From: Lepeophtheirus salmonis
Taxonomy: Eukaryota > Arthropoda > Copepoda > Siphonostomatoida > Caligidae
Assembly: GCF_016086655.4 (NCBI RefSeq)
Contig: NC_052141.2
Location: 5,518,001-5,582,000, forward strand
Length of the DNA: 64,000 nucleotides
Direction: 5' to 3'
A program made the translations under genes and the position numbers. Of the stretch, positions 33,575 through 44,561 are shown in pieces. The notes under the pieces are model-generated. The model worked only from the letters and a program-made list of their open reading frames with translations, had not been told where the DNA came from and did not search any database. Position 1 is the stretch's first letter, and each line of letters starts with the position of its first letter.

Positions 33575-33830
33575 ACGTGTCCTTCTTATACACACACGCC
33601 GGCAATATTTCGTTAATACGACAACGTTATTAAGAAAAAATATTTATATGATATACATCAGGGAGCACTACAATCAGTGCACCCTGTGCACACGTTTGAT
33701 GCTGGAATCACACTCATATAATATTTGATTAATACGATTAAAGTGTTATTTTTTAGATTAAAATATATTTATGATATACATCATGGTGCACTATAGAGAG
33801 CACCCGGTGACTTGTTTCCATACATACAGG
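33575..33830 (+). repeat. Two-copy diverged tandem repeat, period about 123 bp
   Basis: 'tttatatgatatacatcagg' (about 33,642-33,662) and 'tttatgatatacatcatggt' (about 33,768-33,787) anchor two units. Both carry 'ttaatacga' upstream and 'gcaccc.gtg' downstream. The block is followed by 'gacacactttgctttaatat', which could be part of an unidentified element end. Confidence 0.65.
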
Positions 33831-33879
33831 CATTCATACAGACAGAAGGGACACACTTTGCTTTAATATAGATTGGCAC

Positions 33880-34250
33880 ATTTGTTCAAAAAGAAGAAAT
33901 AACAAGCACACAAATCTTTTTTTTTTTCAATAGCCATTTGAACCGTGGCCGAAATGGCGGTCTCAGACCGTTTACAGAAATACAATGGCTTTCATTCGTG
34001 GATCATTATTTCTTCGTATCTGCCCATCCTAATTACATGACGAGTCGTTATCATGATTGTATCTCGAGATCTTTTCTACAAAAAGAAACAGAAAAATAGA
34101 CAAAAATCAAAATTCCAATAACAATTTCATTTGAAAAATCGGGAAAAAAGAAAATGCAGGGCCTGACCCTTTTAGTGTACGCCATATATTTAAATAATAA
34201 AATTGTTCAAACCCTATCTGAGATAGATTATCTCCCCAGTTCCGTGTATT
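33880..34250. other. Unassigned spacer
   Basis: An isolated F1-like 'ggcggtctcagaccgtttac' palindrome sits at about 33,955. Nothing else. Confidence 0.35.
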
Positions 34251-34253
34251 AAC

Positions 34254-34445
34254 TAGTGTTGAAACTTGGTTCACATCCAAACTTTTATTTTTTTTGGGGT
34301 CATAGGTCATTTTTTCTTCAACAATTTTGACTGATATTTTGATCCAGACCGCCATGTTGTACCATAGACTGAAACTTAATCGCACTCAAATCGTAGATCA
34401 ATTTTATCAGTCACAATCTATAGACCAATTTTCTTCCTAATCCTG
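34254..34445 (+). repeat. F1 left end, truncated
   Basis: TAGTGTTGAAACTTGGTTCA followed by F1-type 'atagaccaattttcttccta' modules. No right terminus is present. Confidence 0.5.
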
Positions 34446-34449
34446 ATTG

Positions 34450-34640
34450 ATACAAAATATTTAACAATTCATAATTTTCAAACGCAACTGACTTGTGTGT
34501 CCTCCACTTCCTGCGTTCCTGGAGATCATCTCCATCCTTCTTCATCTTGCCTACCTTGAAAACCAGGCTTCTGGAGCCCTTTACAATGTACAATATCTTC
34601 GCTACCTCAACTTCAACATCTATCAGATCTGAAGTACGGG
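34450..34640 (-). pseudogene. Mariner-type helix-turn-helix fragment
   Basis: On the minus strand DLIDVEVEVAKILYIVKGSR, SLVFKVGKMKKDGDDLQERR and KWRTHKSVAFEN resemble the N-terminal DNA-binding domain and basic hinge of an IS630-type transposase. The SLVFKV segment is the likely recognition helix. Nothing catalytic follows; the frame runs into the F1 fragment. Confidence 0.55.
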
Positions 34641-35690
34641 TTCCTTTGGTTTTTTATTTACTGATGATCAAGAAATGTTTATGATAGTTTGTTTATACAC
34701 AAAGGATGGATGAGCCAGAATGTCCTGAAATAATCAATAAACCTTCCTCTATTAATTAGAAAATGAACATTAATTAACGGTCTACGTTTTTGCTGGTGAT
34801 TTTATATGTTTACTCACTGACAAAGAAAAAAAGGTTCTTTAATTTTAATTGTAGGTTATTTTAACAGCGTCTTTCCAATTATATTTTAAACTGGGACGCA
34901 TTGAGATTTTAGGGACGTTTGAAAAAGTACATTGACTGCGAAATGTTTGAGAAACGCGGCCTTAGCACCATGGATGGAGCATACTCTTTGCCAGCTCAGT
35001 GCAAACCTAAGAATTAAGAAAATATTTAATCTTTGTTGATGTGTTTTTGAATATTAAAAAAGGTATGCAAGATACTTTATAATACATATAGTATTCTGAT
35101 TGTTGTAACCTTCGGCTTTAGACCTTCCCTACAGCCCCCCTCCCCTCTCTTTGATTAATTTCTTTACCTACGACCCCTATTTTATACGATTTTTTTTCCT
35201 TCTTTTTACGAGAGATATTAACTTATTTACGAGAGATACTTAAATTCCATTCATTTCATTACATATTTTACAGTTTATTTAAGTATGAGGCCTACATAGG
35301 ACTCATTGTGGTACATATATATACAAAAAAAAGTAAACATGGAAGTTACATAAAAGTTATATCTGAAACCCGTATACAGAAAGTACAGAAGTATACTTCC
35401 ACTAATGGTAATTGGAAGGATTTTGACATGTTAAATTAAAAAAAAGAGAAAACTGAAGTGGTCACCCTGACAATTCGAAGAATCCTTGGGGGAAGTGTTA
35501 TAGCTGTCATGACGTGTCATTAGATTCTCTGCAATCAGTAGTTAGATTAAGGAAATACAAACAAGCCCCACTCCGTACTGATCAAGGATATCTAGGAAGG
35601 AACAACAGGCTTCCCAAACCTTCTATCCCGCAACTTTGACGCACTCTCTTGGTAAAATGCAGGTACTTAGACAACTATTTTTCTTTTCTT
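34641..35690. other. Unassigned region with one hAT-like end
   Basis: 'gaaatgtttgagaaacgc' at about 34,939-34,958 is the inverse of the common hAT end GCGTTTCTCAAACATTTC, but no partner is visible. A C-rich patch at 35,128-35,150 resembles F4 end sequence. I see nothing else. Confidence 0.35.
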
Positions 35691-35805
35691 TTTTATAGAT
35701 GGCTTGTTCAAACTTGTACCATTTAGATAAAAAAAAATGGAATCAATTAACGTATTCGTTATCCCAAATATTTGAAAAAGGCAGGGAGCACAATTTGCGC
35801 AAACT

Positions 35806-36281
35806 CTGGTGAACTTAGCGAGAAGTTCGTTTACCAGGTTAGGAAATAACTTGAGTCCTCTAAAGGTCATTCAGACGAACTTTCCAAACCACGTCATGGT
35901 GTTTGGGGTAGTTAGCTCTTATGGCGTCGTCATACCTCCTTATGTGTTCCCTCAACGTATCAGGATCAACATAGATGTATACCTAAATGTGAGAGGGTCC
36001 AAGGTGAAGCTCTGGATCGATATGGAAGGCATGATAGGTGGTAGCAGCAGGACTTGGCTCCATACCACACCTCGAAAAAACAGTTTAAATTGGCTCCAAG
36101 ACTATATTGACGACTTCATCTTAAGGGGTTTTTGGCCTCCAAACTTGCTGGATCTGAATCCGATGGATTTTTTTTATATGTGTGGGGCACGATGAAATGA
36201 CAAACCAACTGAGCCCCCTCCAACACCAAAGACATACTTACCAGTTGGATAAAGAAGGAGAACATCTTAGTTGTCGGGGTG
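35806..36281 (+). pseudogene. IS630-type transposase catalytic remnant
   Basis: NHVMVFGVVSSYGVVIPPYV and IDVYLNVRGSKVKLWID match the region between the first and second aspartates ('vMVwGvvss.Gk..pp.ff..g..i....Yl.vl...v.pWid'). The 'yvfQQDsAPaHtA' loop is scrambled to GGSSRTWLHTT. FWPPNLLDLNPMDFFYM keeps the third-aspartate block. After a frameshift SNTKDILTSWIKKENI is the tail, similar to that at 9.0 kb. Inactive. Confidence 0.75.
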
Positions 36282-36284
36282 TTT

Positions 36285-36450
36285 CATTAGATCAGCTGAA
36301 ACGAGGGGGAAAAAGGAAATATACTAGGACATTGGCAAGAATTCCTCCAATGTCGATTCTCAGTTCAAATTTTCTTTTTCTTAGCTGTTGTCGATATATT
36401 ATTAAACTCTTTAGTAGTGAACTTCCTTTCCCACTGCATTATATTATATT
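36285..36450 (+). repeat. Transposase-derived repeat, plus orientation
   Basis: The frame KRKYTRTLARIPPMSIL matches, on the opposite strand, KLTRTLARITQTSIL in the repeat at 36,480-36,770, forming an inverted pair. It is probably a transposase N-terminal linker of one lineage. 'tttcttagctgttgtcgata' downstream recurs near 40,420. Confidence 0.5.
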
Positions 36451-36469
36451 TCAGACCTGATTAATCATT

Positions 36470-36770
36470 CACGTTTGCTAATAAAATACGGAGAGTCACC
36501 TTGTAGATTTGTTGCAGAATTATTTTTGTATGGCCGTTTTACATTCAAAGTAGATTTCAGAATCGACGTCTGAGTAATTCTGGCCAATGTCCTTGTTAAT
36601 TTCATTCTCCCATCCTCCTTCGTCACAGCTGATTGTTGCCAATCAAATGAATCGTCATGATAGATAAGCCCCTCTCTTCCAAAACAGACTTCAAATTGTG
36701 AGCGTCGCCATGTTGATTTGTTGTTTTTTTCTTTCAATCTTGTCCATAATACAAATACTTTTTTTTAATG
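36470..36770 (-). repeat. Transposase-derived repeat, minus copy 1
   Basis: The minus-strand frame contains FEVCFGREGLIYHDDSFDWQ and RMKLTRTLARITQTSILKST, which resembles a transposase DNA-binding linker ('r.LtrtlaRi.qtsilknp'). The same order and flanks ('gatttgttgcag', 'cgtcatgatagataa') occur at 37,370-37,600 as a direct repeat. Identity of the parent element unknown. Confidence 0.5.
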
Positions 36771-36889
36771 ATTAATTTATAAAATAAATAAAGTAGAAAG
36801 TTTTGAGGGTTTTGTCACTTTATTTGATAATAACATTAACATAGTTGGGAGTATCCCATAAAAATTATTTCAAAAGGTATTCTAGCTAG

Positions 36890-37142
36890 TATACAGGTCC
36901 CGGGCAATAGAATAAGTGCTCACATGCCGGTCGAACTCGACACGATTTCCATTATTCTATTGACATTTTCGACGTCCATATTACACGATTGGAATTCGTT
37001 GGAAGCCCCGCTTTGCTGTTGCATTCGATACTGTATTAGGTCCATAAGCAGAACAAGTTTTTTTGGACACCTGCTTTGCCTTTTCACCTTGGTCAATGCG
37101 ACACCAAAGAATGGCTCGAATTTTCTCTGTTTTTACTTTCAT
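36890..37142 (-). pseudogene. Mariner (irritans/SETMAR-like) N-terminal domain
   Basis: From ATG at 37,142 the frame reads MKVKTEKIRAILWCRIDQGE, then KAKQVSKKTCSAYGPNTVSN. After frameshifts, 'VEFDRHVSTYSIARDL' remains. This matches the irritans-type mariner N-terminus ('iRai.lyefklG..a.et...in.afG.gtv...tvqrwF.rFr', then 'd.h.s..diA.eL'). The catalytic domain is missing. It lies between two copies of the repeat at 36.5 and 37.4 kb. Confidence 0.7.
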
Positions 37143-37309
37143 TTTGGAGCGATGTAACACATAACAGGCGTCACCAAATACAAAACTATAAATAAAGTTT
37201 TTAAAGTGTACACTTAACCTTTAATCATATTTGAAGTTTTTTTCATGTAATGTATTAATTGTAAGATATTGCTAACTAAAGACATCCAAGGAAAAACGCC
37301 CATTACGTC

Positions 37310-37620
37310 TTACTTAACCTAATATACAAAACGGGATTGAAAATTTGCGTATGCTCATAAAAAATGTGAAATAACCTAAAGGATTTGTTGCAGAGTTATT
37401 GAAATCCGAGTAGAATAAAGGATCGAGATATGAGTCATTCTTACAAATGTCCTGGTTCATTTCTCCCTTCGTCAAAGTTGATTGTAGCTGATACAATCAA
37501 TCGTCATGATAGATAAACGTCCCTTCTCCAAAAAAACATTTTTCAATTTGTACGCGTTACCGTCTTGATTTGCGATTTCTTTTTCGTTACATGCCCAAAA
37601 TACACTCAATTTTCATCACT
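37310..37620 (-). repeat. Transposase-derived repeat, minus copy 2
   Basis: Direct repeat of 36,470-36,770. It shares 'gatttgttgcagagttatt', 'aatgtcctggttcatttct' and 'cgtcatgatagataaacgtc'. It is more decayed, with TRTFVRMTHISIL for TRTLARITQTSIL and extra stops. Confidence 0.5.
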
Positions 37621-38288
37621 ACTTATAAATCCTCAGAGCAAACTCTCCTTATTCCACCACAGAGACTAGTAATTACTTTATACTTCGATGTTCTCTTGTC
37701 AAGAATAAAGTAATACTAATAGCAGTTTTAAAAAATAAAAACCCCTCTTCAGATTCCAAACTAGTAAAAACAAAAACCTGCACCCCTTTTTAGGTCATAT
37801 TTTGGACATCACTGGTGGGTGTACTTTTTTTTTGTTATATAGATATAAATGATTTTTTTTTTTTTAAAGAATATCGGCATCATTGGTTATTCAATGGGTG
37901 TACTGTTTATTTAGAAATATATATATATATATGTATAATGTAGTTTAATTCAAAAAAATGGAAGGGAAAAAAAAGAGGAAGATTAATGATGAATCCTTCA
38001 TTCGAAGTCAGTCATTCTTATAAGATTATATACGATACATGTATGTATCGTATATACCATTCCAAGGGTTCATGTAGCTCCATTTTTGATTTAATTCCAC
38101 TTTTAAGCATTTTATAGGGAAATAATAATAAAAAATCCCTTCCATTTGGGTACAGGAATGATTTAATACAGATAAATTATGAATGTATATGGAAAATGAA
38201 GGCAAATAAAGGATATTCACAAGGTTTTGATATTCCAGTCTCTGGGGTTGACAAACACCCCAGAGAAACAACAGAGGATAAATATATT
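37621..38288. other. Unassigned spacer with (AT)n
   Basis: An (at)n run at about 37,917-37,932 and a near-palindrome 'atacgatacatgtatgtatc' at about 38,030-38,050. Nothing else. Confidence 0.4.
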
Positions 38289-38296
38289 GTAGTGAC

Positions 38297-38805
38297 TAGT
38301 ATTGGGTTTCAGTCTGAAAATCCTAGACCGGTTTGAGACCGTTATATTTTTTGTTGGACCGAATTAGTTCGGTCCAAAAAAATGCTCTGTCTGGACCAGT
38401 CTCATATAAGCAAATTCTGTCCAGTTCCGTCCCAAAAAAATCGGTCTTGACCGATTTTAGTGATAAATTGTTTATAACCTGACATCATGAAATTCTTCAA
38501 GTACAATGACGTTATACGAAGTTTTAACAAAGATAGCTCAGATTAATTTTGATCCCGCCGTCTCTTATATGTATACAGTACTTTTTCTGGAACTGATCGT
38601 GTACTTTTGAGTTTTTTTTTTTTTTTTTGAAAAAAATGAATGACTCTCTCATAATATATGAAACCGAAGAAAATCGGTTCATAAATTGAGATCGAAAAAA
38701 ATTGGTCGTATAAAGTGAGACTGAATCAAAGTCGGTTTTCAAAGTAAGACCGAAACAAATTGGTCTAGAATCAAACCACTTGAGACCGAACCAGAAAAAA
38801 ATTAT
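38297..38805 (-). mobile_element. F1 element, reverse orientation, truncated right end
   Basis: The left end TAGTATTGGGTTTCAGTCTG and modules 'ctagaccggtttgagaccgt' and 'accgaattagttcggtcc' are clear. The conserved 'tagctcagattaattttgat' core is the inverse of that in the 26.5 and 58.5 kb copies. The right end stops within the GACCGAA blocks without CAACACTA. A 120-codon reverse frame here is repeat sequence. Confidence 0.6.
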
Positions 38806-38834
38806 ATTTATATATATTTTTTTTTTTTTTAAAT

Positions 38835-38960
38835 AGCAAATAAGTGCCCAGTCAACACAAAAGCAAGCTAGAATGATTTTTATCAAAATTCAGAGGAATA
38901 ATTATCTTTAATCCCTTCGAGTGTGCTGCAAATTCCACTTAAATTAGCCAAACTGGACCC
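38835..38960 (+). repeat. F3 repeat, 5' part
   Basis: 'cagtcaacacaaaagcaagc' and 'tagaatgatttttatcaaaa', then 'gagtgtgctgcaaattccac', follow the F3 order. The unit breaks off after about 125 bp. Confidence 0.65.
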
Positions 38961-41354
38961 ACATTTTTCATTTTTTGAATCAAGGAGAAGGTATTTTCAA
39001 AAAAATGGAAATATATTTTACATAAAAACCACTCATAATATTGGTTTCCCATGTCTATTCGAATTTGACACTAGGTAATAATAATACTTATGACTTGAAC
39101 ACAAAATTGTCTGTGTATATGCAGTATTTAAGGTACTGCATTGCATTCCCTAACGGGATCGATAAGGTCCGCCTTGCACTTGTAGACCGACTGGTAAATT
39201 TTAAATTGTTTTTATGGTGATGCTATCATTTTACATTTGCGCGTAATATAATTTTGCGTATTTGAACGGGTATAATGGTTTGCAGACTACATATCAAATA
39301 TTAATTTTCACCACAATTATTTTATGGACCGTCTATTGGAATTTCAAAAATTGTTTTATAAGTTATCCCAAATATGGTAAATTATTTTTCTTTTTTTTTT
39401 ATTGCCTGCAATTTGTACAAACTAATTTCAATCAAAGTTAGTTTTGTGGTCAACACCACTTAACCCACGTGATTAATACGATATTTAGATTTGAAGGGAT
39501 CCAAGAGGTGAAAAAAATTTCTTCATTATTTTTATGAGAGGAAAGTTTTAATATTGTTTACTTCGTCTTACAATAAATTAAAGCTCTGTTGGTGAATTTT
39601 TTAATTTTAAATCAGTTAGGGAACTGGGGTAAAAGTATACACCGGAAATTATTATAAAGCTATACACTATTGACATAAACTCAAAGTTACACTATTTAAG
39701 TTTGTAACATTTTTAAAACTAAAAAAATCGAAAATCTTATTTTTAAAAGTTAATCTTAACTTCTTTTTTTTTTGGTCTCTGAACAAGAATTAGTTTGTTA
39801 TTATGATAATTGAAATATTAGAATTTCATTTTTAATAAAAATGTCTATTAAAATTCATTAATTTGGACAAATTTTGAGCAACGAATAAGTACTAATCAAT
39901 TTTTTGACGAGGAATGAAAAAGGTATAAAAAATCCCAGTTCACTAACAGTAACTGGTTCGACAGTTTACTGGGGGGGGGATGGTGTAAATATTATCGCTG
40001 CCCCTAGAATAGAGATTTTTAAACATCTGCAGGATTGTTTTGTTTTAGAAAAATATTAATTCCGACCAGGGGGAATGTCTAGAAGAAATTATCCCTCTGA
40101 AATATAGCCATAAAAAATTGCCCGCAATTATACTACATTTATGGTTATTCATTTACCGATCCGTCCCATTCTTAGATGCCTGTCCCATTTAAAGATTCGT
40201 TGATAGTTTTCCCATTAGCAAATGGACAACAATAAAATAATCCTTCTAATTTAACAAATTGTACGGCAGATACACGGGGCTTGTGAAGGATAACTGTGAG
40301 ACCGATTCACGGTATTGTACAACAAAAGAAAATATACATTATAAGGTCAAGTTAATCGCTTGAAATTTTTAGTACAGCTGTTGTTTTGGAGTTGGTAACA
40401 TGAAGAGGTAACTTTCTTTTCCTTAGCTGTTATCAATATTATTTAATTATTGAAGAGAGGACATTTAAGTTTATAGTAATAACTAGTGTTGTTCTCGTAA
40501 AAGTCGTAAAGAAACCTTGATGATTCCTGGTGGAGTTATAATTGTAAAATCATAACCAGTGAACTTTTCAGCAAATCCCTAGACGTAGCCATTTTAAAAC
40601 AAAGTTTTTTTTTAAAAAAAAGGTTCCAAGAATTTGTCATACTTTACGATCTGCAATAATCCCATTTTAATCGAAACTAAATATATTTATAGTTCTACTA
40701 GTAATTTTAAACAATCATGTCTAAATTTTTGAATCAGATATTTCAAAAATTCATGTTATTCATACAATGTGATGATGCCTTTCCTCTAAGATAAACTTCA
40801 TTAATATGTGTATGGTTGTGTTGATTATTTAGAGGGATGTCTGACAATTCGGTTGACTGGAATGTTTGATCTTTAAAAAGGAACCTCAATATTTATTTAA
40901 TAACCAAAGATGTATCTTAAAATCCTATGACTGAAATTCAATATTAAGTATGTTTAGCTTTTGGAAAAAGTTCTGCAGAAATTGTAAATAGATTTTTTTT
41001 TTTTGATACAATCCCTTAAGATTTATAAAAATTATACTTGCAGCACCGTAATGAATTAAAATAGCTTTAAACATGCATGTACTATCAATCACAAGACTAC
41101 ATATCCCCATGTAAATAGTTACACTTGACTCAGATAAATGAATAAAATAGCATTGTCAATATTCTTTATTAGCAAATTATATACAAAAACCCAGGATCTG
41201 GGGGGGGGGCAACCCCTGGCAGCTCTCCTCTCAAACATTTTCCAAATTATCAGGGTTACAATGTTAATTTTCCGTTACTTTTTTTAACAAACCTTCTGAT
41301 CATTTTTTGTATCCCTTTATGTATTGATAATATTCTAGTTACGTCAATCTAGTC
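38961..41354. other. Unassigned AT-rich region
   Basis: About 2.4 kb without a recognised gene. Minor points are an isolated TAGTGTTGTTCTC start at 40,494, a G-run with 'aacccctggcagctctcctc' at about 41,200-41,230 that resembles an F4 end, and a small open stretch YLRYCIAFPNGIDKVRLALV at about 39,130-39,190 of unknown meaning. Confidence 0.35.
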
Positions 41355-41440
41355 CAGTGGTTCCCTACCTTTCAAATATAGCTTGATCTTTTTAGAACAA
41401 GCAATCAGGAAACGACCCCAAATTCTTAAAATATCATATA

Positions 41441-41637
41441 CAGGCGGTCCCCGCTTATCTCGGTTTTGGGGCACAAGGTAATTTCGTTTTCTAAGGGGAC
41501 TTTTTAATACGACCAAAAGTATTCTTTACGTCAATATATAGTTTTTTTGTTTTTGTTAGAGGGAGTTAAAATAATTCCAAACACTACCTTATGTAAAATC
41601 CGCGGTGTTTGAAAACGGGTTATGCGGGGACCTCATG
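41441..41637 (+). mobile_element. Pogo/Tigger-like MITE, 197 bp
   Basis: The left end CAGGCGGTCCCCGCTTATCT and the right end, CATGAGGTCCCCGCATAACC on the reverse strand, share GGTCCCCGC.TA. TA lies on both flanks (41,439-41,440 and 41,638-41,639). CAGG..GTCCCCG ends with a TA duplication are typical of pogo/Tigger-group MITEs. There is no coding content. Confidence 0.65.
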
Positions 41638-41689
41638 TATTTACAATGAACTTTTGTGTACAAAAAGCTGCCACATATTGCGATTATAA

Positions 41690-41865
41690 ATTATAGGTTA
41701 TTAATTCGTGAAGTAACTGTACATTTCTTAAATTCTTCATCGGAGAAGATAATCACACGGTCGCCATGATTGTTTGAAGTGATTAATAAGACTCTTACAA
41801 TGTTTCAAACGAAGTTGTTGATGCTTTGTTGTCGAGAATAACCTCTAAAATAAACCTGTAAGACT
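41690..41865 (-). pseudogene. Mariner-type transposase fragment with first aspartate
   Basis: Minus-strand frames HCKSLINHFK and, shifted, NNHGDRVIIFSDEEFKKCTV match 'rck.linhlk.h....viFSDEk.ftvd', the first catalytic aspartate block. One frameshift separates the two. No second or third aspartate block follows at lower coordinates. Confidence 0.6.
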
Positions 41866-42963
41866 TCCTACCAGTAGACTTGACCAGCAATGACACGGTA
41901 TTCTTTATTTTTTTACAAAAAAAAATTCAGCTACTACGTGAAAACAAATATTAGCCAGATGCTGTCAAATTTGACTAATATAGTTCAAGATTGGCTATGT
42001 TTTGCAATCATCATAAAAGACACAACAGCGTTGGGGTGACTACAACAAAGCAGACGCCAAACATGTTCTATACTGACTCTGACGGTCAGACGTTGAGTGA
42101 CTTAAGGAACTGATATATTTAGGTTCATAGTATGAATCTATAAATCTGTCCTAATATTTTGGTCACTGTGTCTTATAAAATACTTGAGTAGGTCTCCCAG
42201 TCGTTCACTGGGACATTAAGAAATTATAATTATTTATAAACTCCTCTGGGGTTATTTTTTAAAATGAAGGTTTAAATGGAAAAATTGTTGAGGTTGAACT
42301 GTCTTTCATATTAATGTCAAAAATCCTTTGTCTTATTCCCTCTTTTTCTTGTGTTTATGTTATAATCTGTTTTAATAAGAACATATCAACATACAACAAG
42401 AATCATTCTTAAAATTTGACCCTCTTCATTTTTTTCTTTATGTGAAATAGTGGTTTGTTAGTCGAAAAATTCTATTTAAAAGCCGCCATGGCCTTAACAG
42501 ACAATAAAAATTATTACCAGAATCATCTCTGGATCCTTTAGAACCTACATGGTAAATTTCAGCAAAATTCATGCATTGGTTTGGGCGTGATTGCCAGACA
42601 AACACAACCAGAAATTCACATTCGGCTCAAATAAAATCAACGGCCCATTGACATTGACCCAGGTCAGTCCTACAGAGTGCTCATAGAACAAACACCCATC
42701 ACGTAAAGTTAACTTTGTCTTAATAATGCGTCAAATTAATAATAAAAATAATAATGAAAAACATAAATTACTTTAAGTAAACTCTGGAGTTACAAACAAT
42801 AGCCAGTCCAGCAATGAATAATAATAATTAGATTATTATGATAATAACAGTCCGAAACTTTACTAATTAAAATGTATATAATAATAACAAACTATGATAA
42901 TACAAATAAAAAGAGAATTAAAAAACAAAACAAGACTTGAAATTATGTGAGCATTAACTAAGA
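41866..42963. other. Unassigned region
   Basis: Nothing recognised. A frame with MFYTDSDGQTL at about 42,065 was considered and rejected (see below). Confidence 0.35.
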
Positions 42964-42971
42964 GTAAGAAT

Positions 42972-43345
42972 TAGTGTTGCTCTAGAACCGAATTTTTTAG
43001 GCTCGGTCAATAGGATTTTTTTTTTTTTTTTTTTGGGGCTTTATTTCATACAAACATAAAACAAACATATATCACATCATAAATAAACATTCTACTTTAA
43101 AACTTTCCTCCTCAATTAAAGACCATCATCCCATTTGTATTCCTTTGTGAAGTGGAAGGGATTTGTTTTTTTAAAGAAACCTAAGAACGTTCATAATAAT
43201 AATATCAAAAGATGATGTAATCTCATTCTGGACTATCCGGAATCTATCTATTAGAGTCTTTAGTTTATGATGATATTTAACCCACCAAGAGGGAAAATAT
43301 CCAACCAAATCCGAGGCAGACTGATTTGGACCGAATTTTCAAATT
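42972..43345 (+). repeat. F1 left end, truncated
   Basis: TAGTGTTGCTCTAGAACCGA followed by 'ggctcggtcaataggatttt', then a long poly-T. A later 'gactgatttggaccgaattt' (about 43,320) may be the same copy. No right terminus. Confidence 0.45.
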
Positions 43346-43559
43346 TTACTCATAAAAGAAAACGAAAAAAGGTCAAAAGTTGCTTACTAGTTGGGTCATT
43401 CTTCCTCACTATGAAATCATGATTCAAAAGCTACTATTAAAAGCAATTTAAATCCAACCAATCAACGTTTAGAGTATAGTTAATGGTAAAATCGTTTGGT
43501 AGTAATAGCCAATGGGAGTAGGGATTGCTTACACCCAAGGTTAAAAGAAATACAAGGCT

Positions 43560-43745
43560 AGACCATCATATAATTAGGTTTGGAAAAAATTAAAAAATCC
43601 ATTCTATTGACAAAAAAAAAAAATCAAAAATGAAATTTCAAATATTAAATTTTTTCGTAAATATTTCAAAAATGAATAGCACTTCACGAAAAAATTAATT
43701 TTTTTAAAAGAACGGAGTGAAGATCATTTTTTTTTACTTATTTAT
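43560..43745 (+). repeat. F4 fragment
   Basis: 'tttcaaatattaaatttttt', 'caaaaatgaatagcacttca' and neighbouring A/T runs are F4 interior sequence. No termini. Confidence 0.5.
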
Positions 43746-43799
43746 ATAATTTATTCTAATATATAAAAAACTAACCAAAAAAAAAAAAAACGCCCTCAA

Positions 43800-44100
43800 T
43801 GACGTCACTAAGCATCAATTTTACCTTCTTTAAGAACCAACAAGTTGGGTTGAACCTTACTATTTTCAATTTTATATATCGTACCGATTGCTGGGCAAGA
43901 CGGACCAATTATGAGACAACATTCAACCCTTCATACTCAATGACGTCAATATTAAAAAGCGTGGGGGAAGTCAATCATCAGTCGTACAGGGGTTATGGTA
44001 TAACCTTGTATTTCTATTAACCTTGTTACTTCCTTACAAGAAGCAATTCTAATTCCACCAATCAGCGCTCAAAACACTTATTAGGAGAAGAAGAATAACG
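43800..44100 (+). repeat. F8 dispersed repeat copy
   Basis: 'caatgacgtcaatattaaaa', 'gggggaagtcaatcatcagt' and 'ggggttatggtataaccttg' match 27,210-27,285 and, in part, 6,060-6,090. The tail 'aattccaccaatcagcgctc' also has relatives at about 43,440-43,480 and 46,100-46,140. Class unknown. A 73-codon frame here is not conserved in the other copies. Confidence 0.5.
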
Positions 44101-44561
44101 TGTTCCCTCGTGTTGCCCAGGATCCCAAGGCCACTGTGGGATAGTTCAAAACTACTGCCAATTGTCCAAGTATCACATACATCCAAGGAACCCCTCAAAT
44201 ATGAAACGATAGTTCCAAGCCCTCCAGTAGTCTCTGATGGCAGAGAGAGTATTGAGCCATATTTTAAGAGGCCTTAACCTATTTAATCCCCCCCTTGCTC
44301 CTTCTACATTGCAATAATATTACTCACAGCTGAAGGTACTCCCATTGAGGGATGGAACAAAAAGTATGTTTAGATATTTTGTCATAAATAATATCAAGCG
44401 AATTTATAATGTGTTATTATTCATAATGAAGTTTGAACAAATATGGGCAGTTTTTCTAATTGGCAATTTCCATCCAAGGCAATTTACTTCAGGGTAATCT
44501 TCTGCGGGCAGTTTCCCTAGTGCAGGAAGATGGAGAATTGCCTTCAGTCTACACATACATA

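Noticed and set aside
38524..38886. A 120-codon minus-strand open frame.
   Set aside because: It lies within an F1 copy and is not kept open in other copies.
42040..42112. MFYTDSDGQTL resembles the FYTD-NG motif of GH38 alpha-mannosidases.
   Set aside because: Only about ten residues match, the frame stops soon after, and nothing mannosidase-like surrounds it. Chance is more likely.
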